Below, in pieces: positions 42,179 through 49,951 of a stretch of DNA of 64,000 nt (position 1 is the stretch's first letter; each line of letters begins with the position of its first letter). The translations under genes and the position numbers were made by a program. The notes under the pieces are model-generated. The model saw nothing but the letters and a program-made list of their open reading frames with translations. It made no database searches and was not told where the DNA came from. The stretch lies in the IMG/VR virus record IMGVR_UViG_3300022198_000012, positions 1-64,000 of that record, one strand, 5' to 3'. The DNA is from a virus.

Positions 42179-42956
42179 TTAAGAATAAAGGTCTTGAATT
42201 ACATTTTGATGACTGATATAAAAAATATTATTATACTTTTTATATGATTTTTCTTCTTTGTCGTTAGATCCGTTCTAAACCATAAAATCCATTTACTCCA
42301 GAAAAATAATGAGCTATAATAGACTCTCTTGGAGTATTTTGGTCTTCTGGCGTTAAGGCCATGTGCAGAGTGTGCCCTTGCCAAAGGAGGGCATCTCCTT
42401 TTTGGGGAAGAAAAACTTGAGGCTCCCCATTGTTTTTTTGTATCTCTTTCTCAAGATAGCTAATAACTTCTTGTGGATCTTTTTTATAGTATATATGAAT
42501 ATCAGTATTCCACAAATGAGATCCCGGGACAAACGCAAAAGGTCCAGATTTTGGACTAATGTCTTCAAGAGCTATCCATAAACCAGCGTAATTTTCTGCA
42601 GATACCTTATCTACTTGACTTCCAACGATATAATCATGATGCCAAGCCTTCTGTGTAGAAACCCAACCAGTAAAGGCCAAATGTAATATCATTTTTTCTA
42701 AACCAAGTTTAGAAAAAACTTCATATATTGAGTCATGACATAACAGTGGTAAAATTTCTTCATGTTCCATGAAAGGATTTGATTGTTTCCATCCATTCTT
42801 ACTTAACATTGAATTAACAGTTCCATTGTAATTGGGCGCATTAATGCTTGTCCAGTATTGTTTATAATTGTCTATGGCATCGTGTGGAATTAAATTTTTT
42901 ATTATTATATATCCATTTTTTTGATAAAAATCTTTTTCATTCATTTTATTCTCCAT
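42179..42956 (-). CDS. Phytanoyl-CoA dioxygenase-like (PhyH) oxygenase, C-terminal extension through a +1 shift at CGG
   Basis: An Fe(II)/2-oxoglutarate oxygenase of the PhyH type. The metal ligands are HHD in WHHDYIVG near residue 104 and a distal His in WQGHTLHMAL near 195; an Arg near 208 (TPRES) can bind 2-oxoglutarate. Frame 0 reaches CGG as codon 229 and ends two codons later (TAA at 42264). With the +1 step it gains a charged 29-residue tail (SNDKEEKSYKKYNN...) ending at TAA 42179-42181, 258 aa in all. The tail overlaps nothing, and the plus-strand zinc-ribbon gene ends 37 bases away. Substrate unknown. Confidence 0.78.
42269..42272 (-). other. +1 recoding site CGG-A (codon 229 of the PhyH-like gene)
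   Basis: Frame 0 reads TTA GAA CGG ATC TAA. The +1 frame continues TCT AAC GAC AAA GAA for 29 codons. The CGGA lies in the 5-base loop of a 5-bp inverted repeat (ttaga 42264-42268, tctaa 42274-42278). Evidence is weaker here than at other sites because the extension is short. Confidence 0.7.
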
Positions 42957-42980
42957 TTAAGTATAGTAACATATATCTCA

Positions 42981-43751
42981 TTAACGTGTCTGTCCGCAAT
43001 CTTTCCTTAAATTTGGAATCCATATCCTATTATCGTTTGGATTTGCGTTCTCTGGTGTTCCATAGCAAAAGGCAGCTAGATATGCTACTCTAATCCCGTT
43101 TTTAACTGGTGTAACCTCGTGAGTTCCAACATAATTAGCTGGAGATACAACGGCTGTACCCATTCTTGGTTTATGAATATAGTTTGCGTGTTTAAACTTG
43201 ATTAATCCGCCAGTAAAATTGGTTTGATCGATTTCATGTTCATTTTCGACGCTATCGTTCATATATATATTAATACTGACTTTAACATGTTTTGGATATT
43301 CATTTATCTGTCCCATATTTTCTTGATATGGTATATTGTCGTCGCAGTGTTGGCCTATTCCTTGACCAGATGTGTACGTTGCAAAATGCCCTGGATATCT
43401 CCACCAGCAAACTGTAGCTGCCGCAGGATATATTTTGCAATACTCAACTAGAATTTTATATAACAAATCCTCTAAAAAAAATACAATGTCTTTCTGTTCT
43501 TTTGTTGGTTTTTGGTCATGCCAATTGCAAAGTGGATCTATAAATCTTTCGGGGGCAAGATTAATAGAATCTAAATCAAATTTAAAACCAGTCCTGTTTA
43601 TAGCGTACTTTTTTCCATTTTCCTCTACATAAGTAAATGTGCCCTGTTCTATTTTCCTTAAAAAATTTATATATTCAATTATTTTTTTGGGATCTATATT
43701 AAAAAGATTTTCAAATATACATAATCCACTTCCTACATCTATTATTTTCAC
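42981..43751 (-). CDS. 2OG-Fe(II) oxygenase (prolyl-4-hydroxylase-like) 1
   Basis: A 256-aa protein. Ligands: His-x-Asp in GQHCDDN near residue 134, a distal His in YVGTHEVTP near 210 and the 2-oxoglutarate Arg in NGIRVAY near 222. The fold signature INIYMND...FTGGLIKF lies between. The C-terminal part (AFCYGTPE) recurs as GWYSQGTPN and GYFAQGSSH in the next two genes, so the three form a paralogous group. Its first four bases overlap the end of the next gene. Likely hydroxylates a protein or small molecule; substrate unknown. Confidence 0.8.
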   Translation of the reverse strand: MKIIDVGSGLCIFENLFNIDPKKIIEYINFLRKIEQGTFTYVEENGKKYAINRTGFKFDLDSINLAPERFIDPLCNWHDQKPTKEQKDIVFFLEDLLYKILVEYCKIYPAAATVCWWRYPGHFATYTSGQGIGQHCDDNIPYQENMGQINEYPKHVKVSINIYMNDSVENEHEIDQTNFTGGLIKFKHANYIHKPRMGTAVVSPANYVGTHEVTPVKNGIRVAYLAAFCYGTPENANPNDNRIWIPNLRKDCGQTR

Positions 43752-44635
43752 TGCCTATTCACCACCTTGTATTGAGCCGAGTGTTCTGAATAATTTTTTG
43801 ATTTTAAATATTTTTTATAGTTATCGATTAGGTCTGGCATGTAGAGGTTGGTCGCTGTTTTTGCGGCTTCTGGATTTTTTAGTGGATCTACAACATTTTC
43901 TCCCACCTGTGCATTTGGAGTTCCTTGACTATACCAGCCAAGATAAGAGTATCTTTCTCCAGCCTGAACAGTTGTTACCTCGTGTGCAGCTACATAATTT
44001 GAAGGGAAAAACAGTATATCTCCTTTTGATGGTTTATAATTTATATTTAGATAGTTAAAATAATGATGACCACCAACAAATTTATTGTTATTTATTTCAT
44101 GTTTTGAATCAACACAATCATTTAAATAAAAAACAGTACTAATAGTATTTCTAGTGGCCAATTGATCGGTTGGCGTCCAAACTCCGTACGAATAATCCGC
44201 ACTTATATCAGAATGAGACCCCAAGAAAACGCCCTGTTTATACTGAACGATATGACCTTTTACTTTCCACCATACGCATTTTGCTGCTAGTGGAAATATT
44301 TCAAAATATTTAAATAAGTACTCATCCTTTGATGTTTCTATAAAATCAAAAATTGATTTTATTTTTTCATCAGCATAGGTATGTATTGCCGAACCCCTAC
44401 CGGGCATTAGATCTACGGATTCCTTGGGGAAAAAATAGCCACTTTTATTCACGTAGCATTCTTCATTTGTTTCTGGATTGATAGACAATTTATACATTTC
44501 TTTTTTTTCTTTATTTATGGATTTTTTAGCAAAATCCAACACATAATCCCAGTCTAATTCTAAAGCTGATTCAAACAAAATTACTCCGCCACCAAGATTT
44601 TTGGGAGCTACATTATTATTTTTGGTCATAATCAA
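43748..44635 (-). CDS. 2OG-Fe(II) oxygenase (prolyl-4-hydroxylase-like) 2
   Basis: A 295-aa paralogue of its two neighbours. Ligands: His-x-Asp in GSHSDIS near residue 142, a distal His in YVAAHEVTT near 216 and Arg in GERYSYLG near 229. FVGGHHYF and KPSKGDILFFPSNY mark the barrel. Both ends overlap neighbouring genes (4 and 20 bases), suggesting translational coupling. Confidence 0.8.
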   Translation of the reverse strand: MIMTKNNNVAPKNLGGGVILFESALELDWDYVLDFAKKSINKEKKEMYKLSINPETNEECYVNKSGYFFPKESVDLMPGRGSAIHTYADEKIKSIFDFIETSKDEYLFKYFEIFPLAAKCVWWKVKGHIVQYKQGVFLGSHSDISADYSYGVWTPTDQLATRNTISTVFYLNDCVDSKHEINNNKFVGGHHYFNYLNINYKPSKGDILFFPSNYVAAHEVTTVQAGERYSYLGWYSQGTPNAQVGENVVDPLKNPEAAKTATNLYMPDLIDNYKKYLKSKNYSEHSAQYKVVNRQ

Positions 44636-45560
44636 TCTTGTTTGGAAGATTTTTTCTTGTACCAGAACTACTAAGTCTTAACTCAGTTGGTTTTAATAGT
44701 TCTTGTATTTTTGGGTCAAAAAACTTTTGATTGGAATTAGAGATATCATATTTTTTTATTATATAATTTAAATAATCTTCTCTTAAATTTTTCATCCAAA
44801 TTTGACCTTGACTTCCAGCAGGAAGTTCTTCTTCAATTATATTAATTCCTCTCTCTGGATGAGAAGAGCCCTGAGCAAAATATCCTATGTAGGCATACCT
44901 ATGGCCATTGATGCACTTTTGTATCTGGTGTGTTCCTAGATAATTTGATGGAAACATTAGTAGATCTCCAGATTTAGGAGTATATTTTACATCTGCGTAA
45001 GGGAAATATATTTCTCCATTATTGTATTCGTATTTTTTTATATCTTCTTTAGTCGAAACTGAAGAATTTAGATAAATTATTGAACCAACAACATTTCTAG
45101 TTGCTAGCTGTAGATCTGGCTCTTCTTTAAATTGATAATTTACATCATTGTCGTTATGGATTCCCATATCGCTACCTGGACTATATGCGAGTACATGCCC
45201 CAAAGTTTTCCACCATATATTTCTTAATATCATTGGAAATAATTCTATATACTCTAATAATTTTTGATACATTACTTTTTCACAGTTTGCAAAAAAAATT
45301 GCTAGTTCTTTAGGACTTTGTTCATTAATAAAATTCATTATATGACTTGCTGAAATTTCAATATCTCTTATATTGTATTTATGTCCACTTCTGTTTACAG
45401 CGTACGGTATGCCATTATCTTCTTCGACAATAGTATAATCTTCTCGAATTGCTTTTTGTTTTAAAGCGGATAAATATGGAATTATTAAATCTTGATCAAC
45501 CTTAATTGAATTTGGAAAACAAACTATTCCCATACCATAGTTTATATAATTTGAAGACAT
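44616..45560 (-). CDS. 2OG-Fe(II) oxygenase (prolyl-4-hydroxylase-like) 3
   Basis: A 314-aa paralogue of the two preceding oxygenases. Ligands: His-x-Asp in GIHNDND near residue 132, a distal His in YLGTHQIQK near 207 and Arg in HRYAYIG near 218. KSGDLLMFPSNY matches the neighbour's pattern. The C-terminal 70 residues are longer than in the paralogues and end in a basic Ser/Arg-rich segment. Confidence 0.8.
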   Translation of the reverse strand: MSSNYINYGMGIVCFPNSIKVDQDLIIPYLSALKQKAIREDYTIVEEDNGIPYAVNRSGHKYNIRDIEISASHIMNFINEQSPKELAIFFANCEKVMYQKLLEYIELFPMILRNIWWKTLGHVLAYSPGSDMGIHNDNDVNYQFKEEPDLQLATRNVVGSIIYLNSSVSTKEDIKKYEYNNGEIYFPYADVKYTPKSGDLLMFPSNYLGTHQIQKCINGHRYAYIGYFAQGSSHPERGINIIEEELPAGSQGQIWMKNLREDYLNYIIKKYDISNSNQKFFDPKIQELLKPTELRLSSSGTRKNLPNKIDYDQK

Positions 45561-45562
45561 AT

Positions 45563-46180
45563 TTAACCTAACGATTCAATAATTAATTCTTTTATAGTAA
45601 AATTAGATCCCATAATTACAGGCTCTTTATCTAGGGGCATGTCGCGCCAATTAAACCTCATTATAACTTGACCATCTCTTCCAACTAAGAACTTTTCATA
45701 ATTATGAGGTATTCTATTCATTGCTTGACCCGCTAAATTTTGACCTTCTGCGGCTTTTGCGGTTCCATCAGCTTTTGTGTCTGAGTATCTTCTTCTTTCT
45801 TTTCCTTTTAAGAAAGAAAAAAGCTCATGCTCATTTGATCCATTAACATCAATTTTTTCTGATATTGGAAAATTAACATACTGATAGTTTTTTTTAATAA
45901 ACTCGTAAATTTGCTCATTAGATGAAGGCTCCATTTTTCCAAATTGATTACAAGGAATTCCTATAACTGAAAAACCACTTTCCTTAAACTCATTATGAAT
46001 TTGCTGAAGCTCCCATAAATGCCTGCTCGTTCTAGCGTAAGACCATAATGGACTACATCTGGGTTTATATCCGCACTTACTTGATATATTAACTATTAGA
46101 GTTAGTTTTCCTTTAAATTGGGCAAGAAGATTTTCTTGTTGATTTATTGATTTTATTAAAATGTCATATACGTTATTCAT
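45563..46180 (-). CDS. Glutathione peroxidase-like thiol peroxidase
   Basis: A 205-aa protein of the glutathione peroxidase fold. The peroxidatic Cys is in VNISSKCGY near residue 36, followed by the second family motif GIPCNQFGKMEP near 75-86 and the closing NYEKFLVGRDG...MRFNW. About ten extra residues (around KPRCSPLWSYARTSRH) after the active-site Cys are not in usual family members and add one Cys. It would reduce peroxides with a thiol or thioredoxin partner. It sits within the oxygenase cluster, so it may protect Fe(II) enzymes or infected cells from peroxide; that role is inferred. Confidence 0.8.
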   Translation of the reverse strand: MNNVYDILIKSINQQENLLAQFKGKLTLIVNISSKCGYKPRCSPLWSYARTSRHLWELQQIHNEFKESGFSVIGIPCNQFGKMEPSSNEQIYEFIKKNYQYVNFPISEKIDVNGSNEHELFSFLKGKERRRYSDTKADGTAKAAEGQNLAGQAMNRIPHNYEKFLVGRDGQVIMRFNWRDMPLDKEPVIMGSNFTIKELIIESLG

Positions 46181-46469
46181 TTTTTAATCCGCCAAAAACT
46201 ACGCTGCAATATTCGCCTATTTTGACAACCCCATCAATATTACTGCCTTGAATCTTGCCCGTCATAACAACTGATGCTTCTAATGGTATATCTGTTTTTC
46301 CTCTTAATTCAAAATTATTATTCTCAATAATAATGTCATCAAAAGTTATTCCTCCTCTAGGTTCTGATATGTGCGCAGAAAAGTTTTCTGAAATAAACAA
46401 TTTATAATTGTCAACTCCAAGTGGAGAATATGTTTTTATAGACCATGATCCAATCATTAGCTTATTCAT
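46173..46469 (-). CDS. Small beta-barrel-like protein of unknown function
   Basis: A 98-aa all-beta protein (MIGSWSIKTYSPLGVDNYK, then GITFDDIIIENNNFELRG, then GKIQGSNIDGVVKIGEYC). The WSIKT-PLG start and the repeated G-x-I-x-G turns resemble small lipocalin-like domains. It overlaps the peroxidase start by 8 bases and the DUF6065-like end by 8 bases, so the three genes are coupled. Function unknown. Confidence 0.55.
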   Translation of the reverse strand: MNKLMIGSWSIKTYSPLGVDNYKLFISENFSAHISEPRGGITFDDIIIENNNFELRGKTDIPLEASVVMTGKIQGSNIDGVVKIGEYCSVVFGGLKNE

Positions 46470-47169
46470 AAACTGGTTCCTTTAATTTGGAAAGTCCTTC
46501 AAAGGTTGGTCCAATTCTTTCTCCTTTTTCATTTAAGCCAGTTTTTATTCCTTTCATCCAGGTCCAAGGTTCTTCTTTGTTTTTTTTCATTTTTGCATTT
46601 CCGTAACTCATTCTTTGATTCATTAAATCTTTGTCGTCCCAAATATTTTTTGTTTCAAATTCCACTTCTTCTAAAAGGCTATTTGGATAGATATTAAAAA
46701 ACATAAACGGCATCCCCGCTGGAAATATTACTGGTTCACCAATTTTTGTAATTTTCCAATTCATGTTAAACTCATCGGGCCACCAATAGCTTGGAATTGA
46801 CGCACTCAATGGAACTGCGCCGTCAACAAAATAGTTTGGCGATCCGCTTATCCATGTACTGTAACCTTCTTCTGTATGGAAGGCCCATCCAACCGTAAAT
46901 GACATTATCCCAATAATGCTTGGCTGTGTAAGCTGTCTATTATTATAAGTTTCTCCTTTTAATACTTTGGGTACTGTATTTCCACCGTCCCACTGAACAA
47001 CCACATCTTGCTCCAAAATGAGTTCCCATCCACTTACGTTTGCGACGCTAAGAGGAAGGCACTGGTACGCGTGTTTGTTGTACGTTTGGTCCATCCAATC
47101 TCTTTTTATTCTTGACTGTTTTATTAGAGGCGGATTTGGATGAGTTTTTATTAAACTAATCTTAGTCAT
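46462..47169 (-). CDS. DUF6065-like protein
   Basis: A 235-aa protein with the pattern I associate with DUF6065: RDWMDQT, AYQCLPLSVANVSGWELI, GIMSFTVGWAFHTEEGY, WKITKIGEPVIFPAGMPF. Proteins of this kind are often found beside 2OG oxygenases in phages and bacteria. The reaction is not known. The family name is from memory and should be checked by profile search. Confidence 0.6.
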   Translation of the reverse strand: MTKISLIKTHPNPPLIKQSRIKRDWMDQTYNKHAYQCLPLSVANVSGWELILEQDVVVQWDGGNTVPKVLKGETYNNRQLTQPSIIGIMSFTVGWAFHTEEGYSTWISGSPNYFVDGAVPLSASIPSYWWPDEFNMNWKITKIGEPVIFPAGMPFMFFNIYPNSLLEEVEFETKNIWDDKDLMNQRMSYGNAKMKKNKEEPWTWMKGIKTGLNEKGERIGPTFEGLSKLKEPVYE

Positions 47170-47174
47170 ATAAA

Positions 47175-47807
47175 CTACTTTGAATGACTCTGCTTGTGGC
47201 TGCTGTCGTTATAATCAAACATAGTAACAGCTGAATATTTAACTCCGCTTTTAACCTTTAGTGATGCGTGAGCATATATATATGTGGACGGAAAAAGTAT
47301 CAGATCTCCTGCTTCTGGCTTGAGGGTAATATCCAAGTATGGAAACCATAGTTCTCCACCTTCATATTCGTCATTTAGGTACATTACCGATGAAACTGTA
47401 CATACATAAGAAAATCCATGGTCGGTGTGCACTTGGAAGTGTTGGCCTGGTTTATATCTAACAAAGTTTATTGCTTCCATAAAGTTCATTTTAAAATTAT
47501 AAATTGACTCATAATGAGTCAGACAATTTTTTAATCTAATCTCAACATCTTCATAGCATTTTTTAATTTCTTCGAATTCTGGAGTAAGGTGGCTCCAATG
47601 CATTGGACTAACTTTTAGGTCTACACAGTCTCTGTATTCTGGCATTTTCACATTGTAACCAACAACAGCTTCAGACCACTTGAATAATCCGTGATTATTA
47701 TTTCCTATTGTTTCTTCTAGTCTTTCTGGGATATTAAGACTTCTTTCAATTGCGTTTTTATATAAAAAAATTCCCAATTTGGGATCACTTACATAATGAA
47801 ACTTCAT
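47175..47807 (-). CDS. 2OG-Fe(II) oxygenase (prolyl-4-hydroxylase-like) 4
   Basis: A 210-aa protein. Ligands: His-x-Asp in QVHTDHGF near residue 124 and a distal His in YIYAHASL near 177, with YEGGELWFP and KPEAGDLILFPS between. The usual 2-oxoglutarate Arg appears replaced by Lys (KSGVKYSAV), which may alter cosubstrate use or indicate a different Arg. ATG 47807 has GAGG four bases upstream and is divergent from the plus-strand oxygenase. Confidence 0.78.
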   Translation of the reverse strand: MKFHYVSDPKLGIFLYKNAIERSLNIPERLEETIGNNNHGLFKWSEAVVGYNVKMPEYRDCVDLKVSPMHWSHLTPEFEEIKKCYEDVEIRLKNCLTHYESIYNFKMNFMEAINFVRYKPGQHFQVHTDHGFSYVCTVSSVMYLNDEYEGGELWFPYLDITLKPEAGDLILFPSTYIYAHASLKVKSGVKYSAVTMFDYNDSSHKQSHSK

Positions 47808-47823
47808 TCTGCCTCAATTTTAA

Positions 47824-47852
47824 TTTACGAATTAAAAACTATATGGTATACT
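47824..47852 (+). promoter_or_regulatory. Possible promoter for a leaderless plus-strand oxygenase gene
   Basis: TTTACG (47824-47829) and TATACT (47847-47852) are 17 bases apart. The TATACT lies only 8 bases before ATG 47861 and no Shine-Dalgarno is present, so the transcript could begin at or near the start codon. The same TATACTATAT string occurs at 41870-41879. Confidence 0.4.
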
Positions 47853-47860
47853 ATATCACC

Positions 47861-48497
47861 ATGGAAGCTTTAAATCAACATCATATAGAGCCCATCAAAA
47901 TTGTAAATGGCCTTTATAAAATAAATAATTTTCTTCCAAAAGAAAAATTTTATATTATTTATAATAATGTTTTATCTTCACCAATGGCTAGAACTGTATG
48001 TTCTATCCGGATATGATAATTATGATATGGCTACTATGCCAGACGAATTTACTGGAGAAATAGTTTCTTTACCAAAAAACAGTATTACGTTAACTTTTAC
48101 TGAGCAGAATAGAAGAATTATAGAAGAAGATTATTTACAAAAAATTGAAGACGTTTTGTATGAATTATACGGCATAACCGTTTTAAAAGAGCATGGTTTT
48201 GGTGTAACCGTTTATTATCCAGGAGAAGGTCTCCATAGTCACTACGATTCTAGGGATAAATCTTTTGGAACACCCTCAGGAAATCCCACTAGAGACTATA
48301 GCACTATCTTTTATCTTAACTCAGACTTTGAAGGTGGAATATTGCATTTTACTAAATTAAATATAAAAATCAAACCAGAACCAAATACAATGATTCTTTT
48401 TCCTTCTGGAGAACTATATTCTCATAGAGTAGAAAAAGTTACTTTTGGAGTAAGATATATGTCTTCAAATTTTTGGTCATTAAAGGAAACTAAGTAA
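47861..48497 (+). CDS. 2OG-Fe(II) oxygenase (prolyl-4-hydroxylase-like) 5, read through a +1 shift at CGG
   Basis: From ATG 47861 frame 0 gives 49 codons (MEALNQHHIEPIKIVNGLYK...), reaches CGG at 48008-48010 and stops two codons later. The +1 frame continues YDNYDMATMPDEFTGE... for 161 codons, 211 aa in total. The ligands are all in the second part: His-x-Asp in LHSHYDSR near residue 126, a distal His in LYSHRVEK near 187 and Arg in FGVRYMSS near 197. The first part is the usual N-terminal strand and helix of these enzymes. An internal ATG (47967) in the second frame would remove that part. First of a two-gene plus-strand operon. Confidence 0.8.
48008..48011 (+). other. +1 recoding site CGG-A (codon 50 of plus-strand oxygenase)
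   Basis: Frame 0 reads TCT ATC CGG ATA TGA. The +1 frame continues TAT GAT AAT TAT GAT ATG. It is the only plus-strand example, so the effect does not depend on strand. The site is in the 10-bp palindrome TATCCGGATA. Confidence 0.87.
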
Positions 48498-48499
48498 AT

Positions 48500-49120
48500 A
48501 TGGAAAAATCTTTGATAACTCCTGGTTATTTTGGAAATTCTATTAATAATATAAAGATTATAAAAAATTTTATTGATTTAGAAGATCTTAAAATTATACA
48601 AAACTTTCTTCCAACTATAAACGAATGGATGGATGCTGGAAAAAATGAGTATTCAGACGACGGTGTTTGCCTTTATGACGCATCTTACTGGTCTAATAGG
48701 CAGTGTAGTCATGATATTTTGTTTAGAATAAATTTAGATATTTATAATTTAATATATAAATATATAAAAAAAATGAATTATTTTTTAGAAGATGAATTTA
48801 AAGTCAAGCTATTATCTAGGCCACCGGTGATAATAAGATGGTTTGCCGGCTTAGAGCAAAAGCCTCATGCAGATAAACAGTTAAATGATGGATCTCCAAA
48901 TCCTTTTCCAACATATGATATAAATTCATTGTTTTATTATAATGATGAATTTGAAGGTGGAGAATTATATTATCCACAGCATGATAAGATTGTTAGGCCA
49001 GAACCAGGATTAGCTGTAGCCCATCCTGGCGACATAAATTATCTTCATGGCGTTAAGATGGTAACTAGTGGAGAAAGATATACAACTCCATCTTTTTATA
49101 CAGTTACTGAGATAAACTGA
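48500..49120 (+). CDS. 2OG-Fe(II) oxygenase (prolyl-4-hydroxylase-like) 6
   Basis: A 206-aa protein. Ligands: His-x-Asp in KPHADKQL near residue 122, a distal His in NYLHGVKM near 181 and Arg in SGERYTT near 192, with FEGGELYYP and RPEPGLAVAHPGD between. Its start is two bases after the stop of the preceding gene, so the two are co-transcribed. It ends with TGA, showing that TGA is a normal stop here. Confidence 0.8.
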   Translation: MEKSLITPGYFGNSINNIKIIKNFIDLEDLKIIQNFLPTINEWMDAGKNEYSDDGVCLYDASYWSNRQCSHDILFRINLDIYNLIYKYIKKMNYFLEDEFKVKLLSRPPVIIRWFAGLEQKPHADKQLNDGSPNPFPTYDINSLFYYNDEFEGGELYYPQHDKIVRPEPGLAVAHPGDINYLHGVKMVTSGERYTTPSFYTVTEIN

Positions 49121-49324
49121 TTATTCAGCGGGAGGATGAAAGCTAGTTCCATCCCAGGTCCAACCGACTGATGGCTTTTGTTCAAGGTTTGTTATTTCAA
49201 CGGTGATAGGGTCACTTGACATTCCAGCTATTTCTAACTCTAAGTTTGGACTAAAAGAATACCAACCTTTAACTACTCCATTCACAATAATCGCAAACTT
49301 AACTTTATCAGTTAATGCAGCCAT
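49121..49324 (-). CDS. Small fibre-associated protein A
   Basis: A 67-aa protein with an N-terminal beta part (KFAIIVNGVVKGWYSF) and the ending GWTWDGTSFHPPAE. The ending recurs in the next gene, with near-identical DNA over about 30 bases. It converges with the plus-strand oxygenase, whose stop is adjacent. Such WTWDGT-FxPP tails are common in small proteins of phage fibre clusters; function unknown. Confidence 0.6.
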   Translation of the reverse strand: MAALTDKVKFAIIVNGVVKGWYSFSPNLELEIAGMSSDPITVEITNLEQKPSVGWTWDGTSFHPPAE

Positions 49325-49332
49325 TTTATCTC

Positions 49333-49539
49333 CTATTCAACAGGGGGATGGAAGTTAGTTCCATCCCAGGTCCAATTATTGCCAATGATATCTGCATTGG
49401 GATCATTAGTGCAATTAACTATCTGAGGATTTGACGCAAGAGCTTCTGAAATTTCTGCCATTCTTTGTTGTCCTGTCCAAAAATCGTTGATAAGAAACAC
49501 TTCTCCATCTACAATATATGCAAATGATCTAGTAGACAT
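49333..49539 (-). CDS. Small fibre-associated protein B
   Basis: A 68-aa paralogue of the adjacent gene: FAYIVDGEVFLINDF at the start and NWTWDGTNFHPPVE at the end. The middle parts differ, so the two share modules rather than being recent full duplicates. AAGGAG precedes the start. Probably a fibre accessory protein. Confidence 0.6.
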   Translation of the reverse strand: MSTRSFAYIVDGEVFLINDFWTGQQRMAEISEALASNPQIVNCTNDPNADIIGNNWTWDGTNFHPPVE

Positions 49540-49574
49540 TTATTCTCCTTATATTTAAATAAAATTATATATAA

Positions 49575-49950
49575 TTATCCAGCGCATTGACCACTGTTTA
49601 TACATCCGCCCTTGTCGTGACACGCTACGCACCAACAGCAATCTGGAGGAAAGTATGGAGGGAAAAAGGGTGGAAAGTACGGTGGAAAGTACGGTGGAAA
49701 AAATGGACTATGAATCGTGTAGTTTATTTGACTGCCCAATGGAGCAATACTGCTGTCGGTGACAGCGTTCTTGACTTTGTCTAAATCAGCAGGAGTACCT
49801 GTACCTTCTGCGGTTACATTACCGACAGTAAAACCGGCATTGGTAATTGTTGTATTTGCTGTAGCCTTAGCTGTTCCGTGCAGCTATTGTTGGCTTAGCA
49901 GCTTTTCTTTTACTACCTTTACCAGGCTCTGGTGTCTTATTTGCTGCCAT
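49575..49950 (-). CDS. Cys-rich fibre tip protein with FPPY repeats, read through a +1 shift at CGG
   Basis: Frame 0 from ATG 49950 reads MAANKTPEPGKGSKRKAAKP and four more codons, then CGG (codon 25) and a stop three codons later. The +1 frame gives 99 further residues to TAA 49575-49577, 124 aa in total. They comprise a small beta part (TANTTITNAGFTVGNVTAEG), a four-fold FPPY/FPPF repeat and a six-Cys end (CCWCVAC, then GGC and QC). The +1 part has no start codon near its beginning. The start lies one base after the stop of the long fibre gene. Confidence 0.75.
49875..49878 (-). other. +1 recoding site CGG-A (codon 25 of the Cys-rich tip gene)
   Basis: Frame 0 reads GCT GCA CGG AAC AGC TAA. 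The +1 frame continues ACA GCT AAG GCT ACA. The CGGA lies in the 7-base loop of a perfect 6-bp inverted repeat (tagctg 49868-49873, cagcta 49881-49886). Confidence 0.88.
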
Positions 49951-49951
49951 A

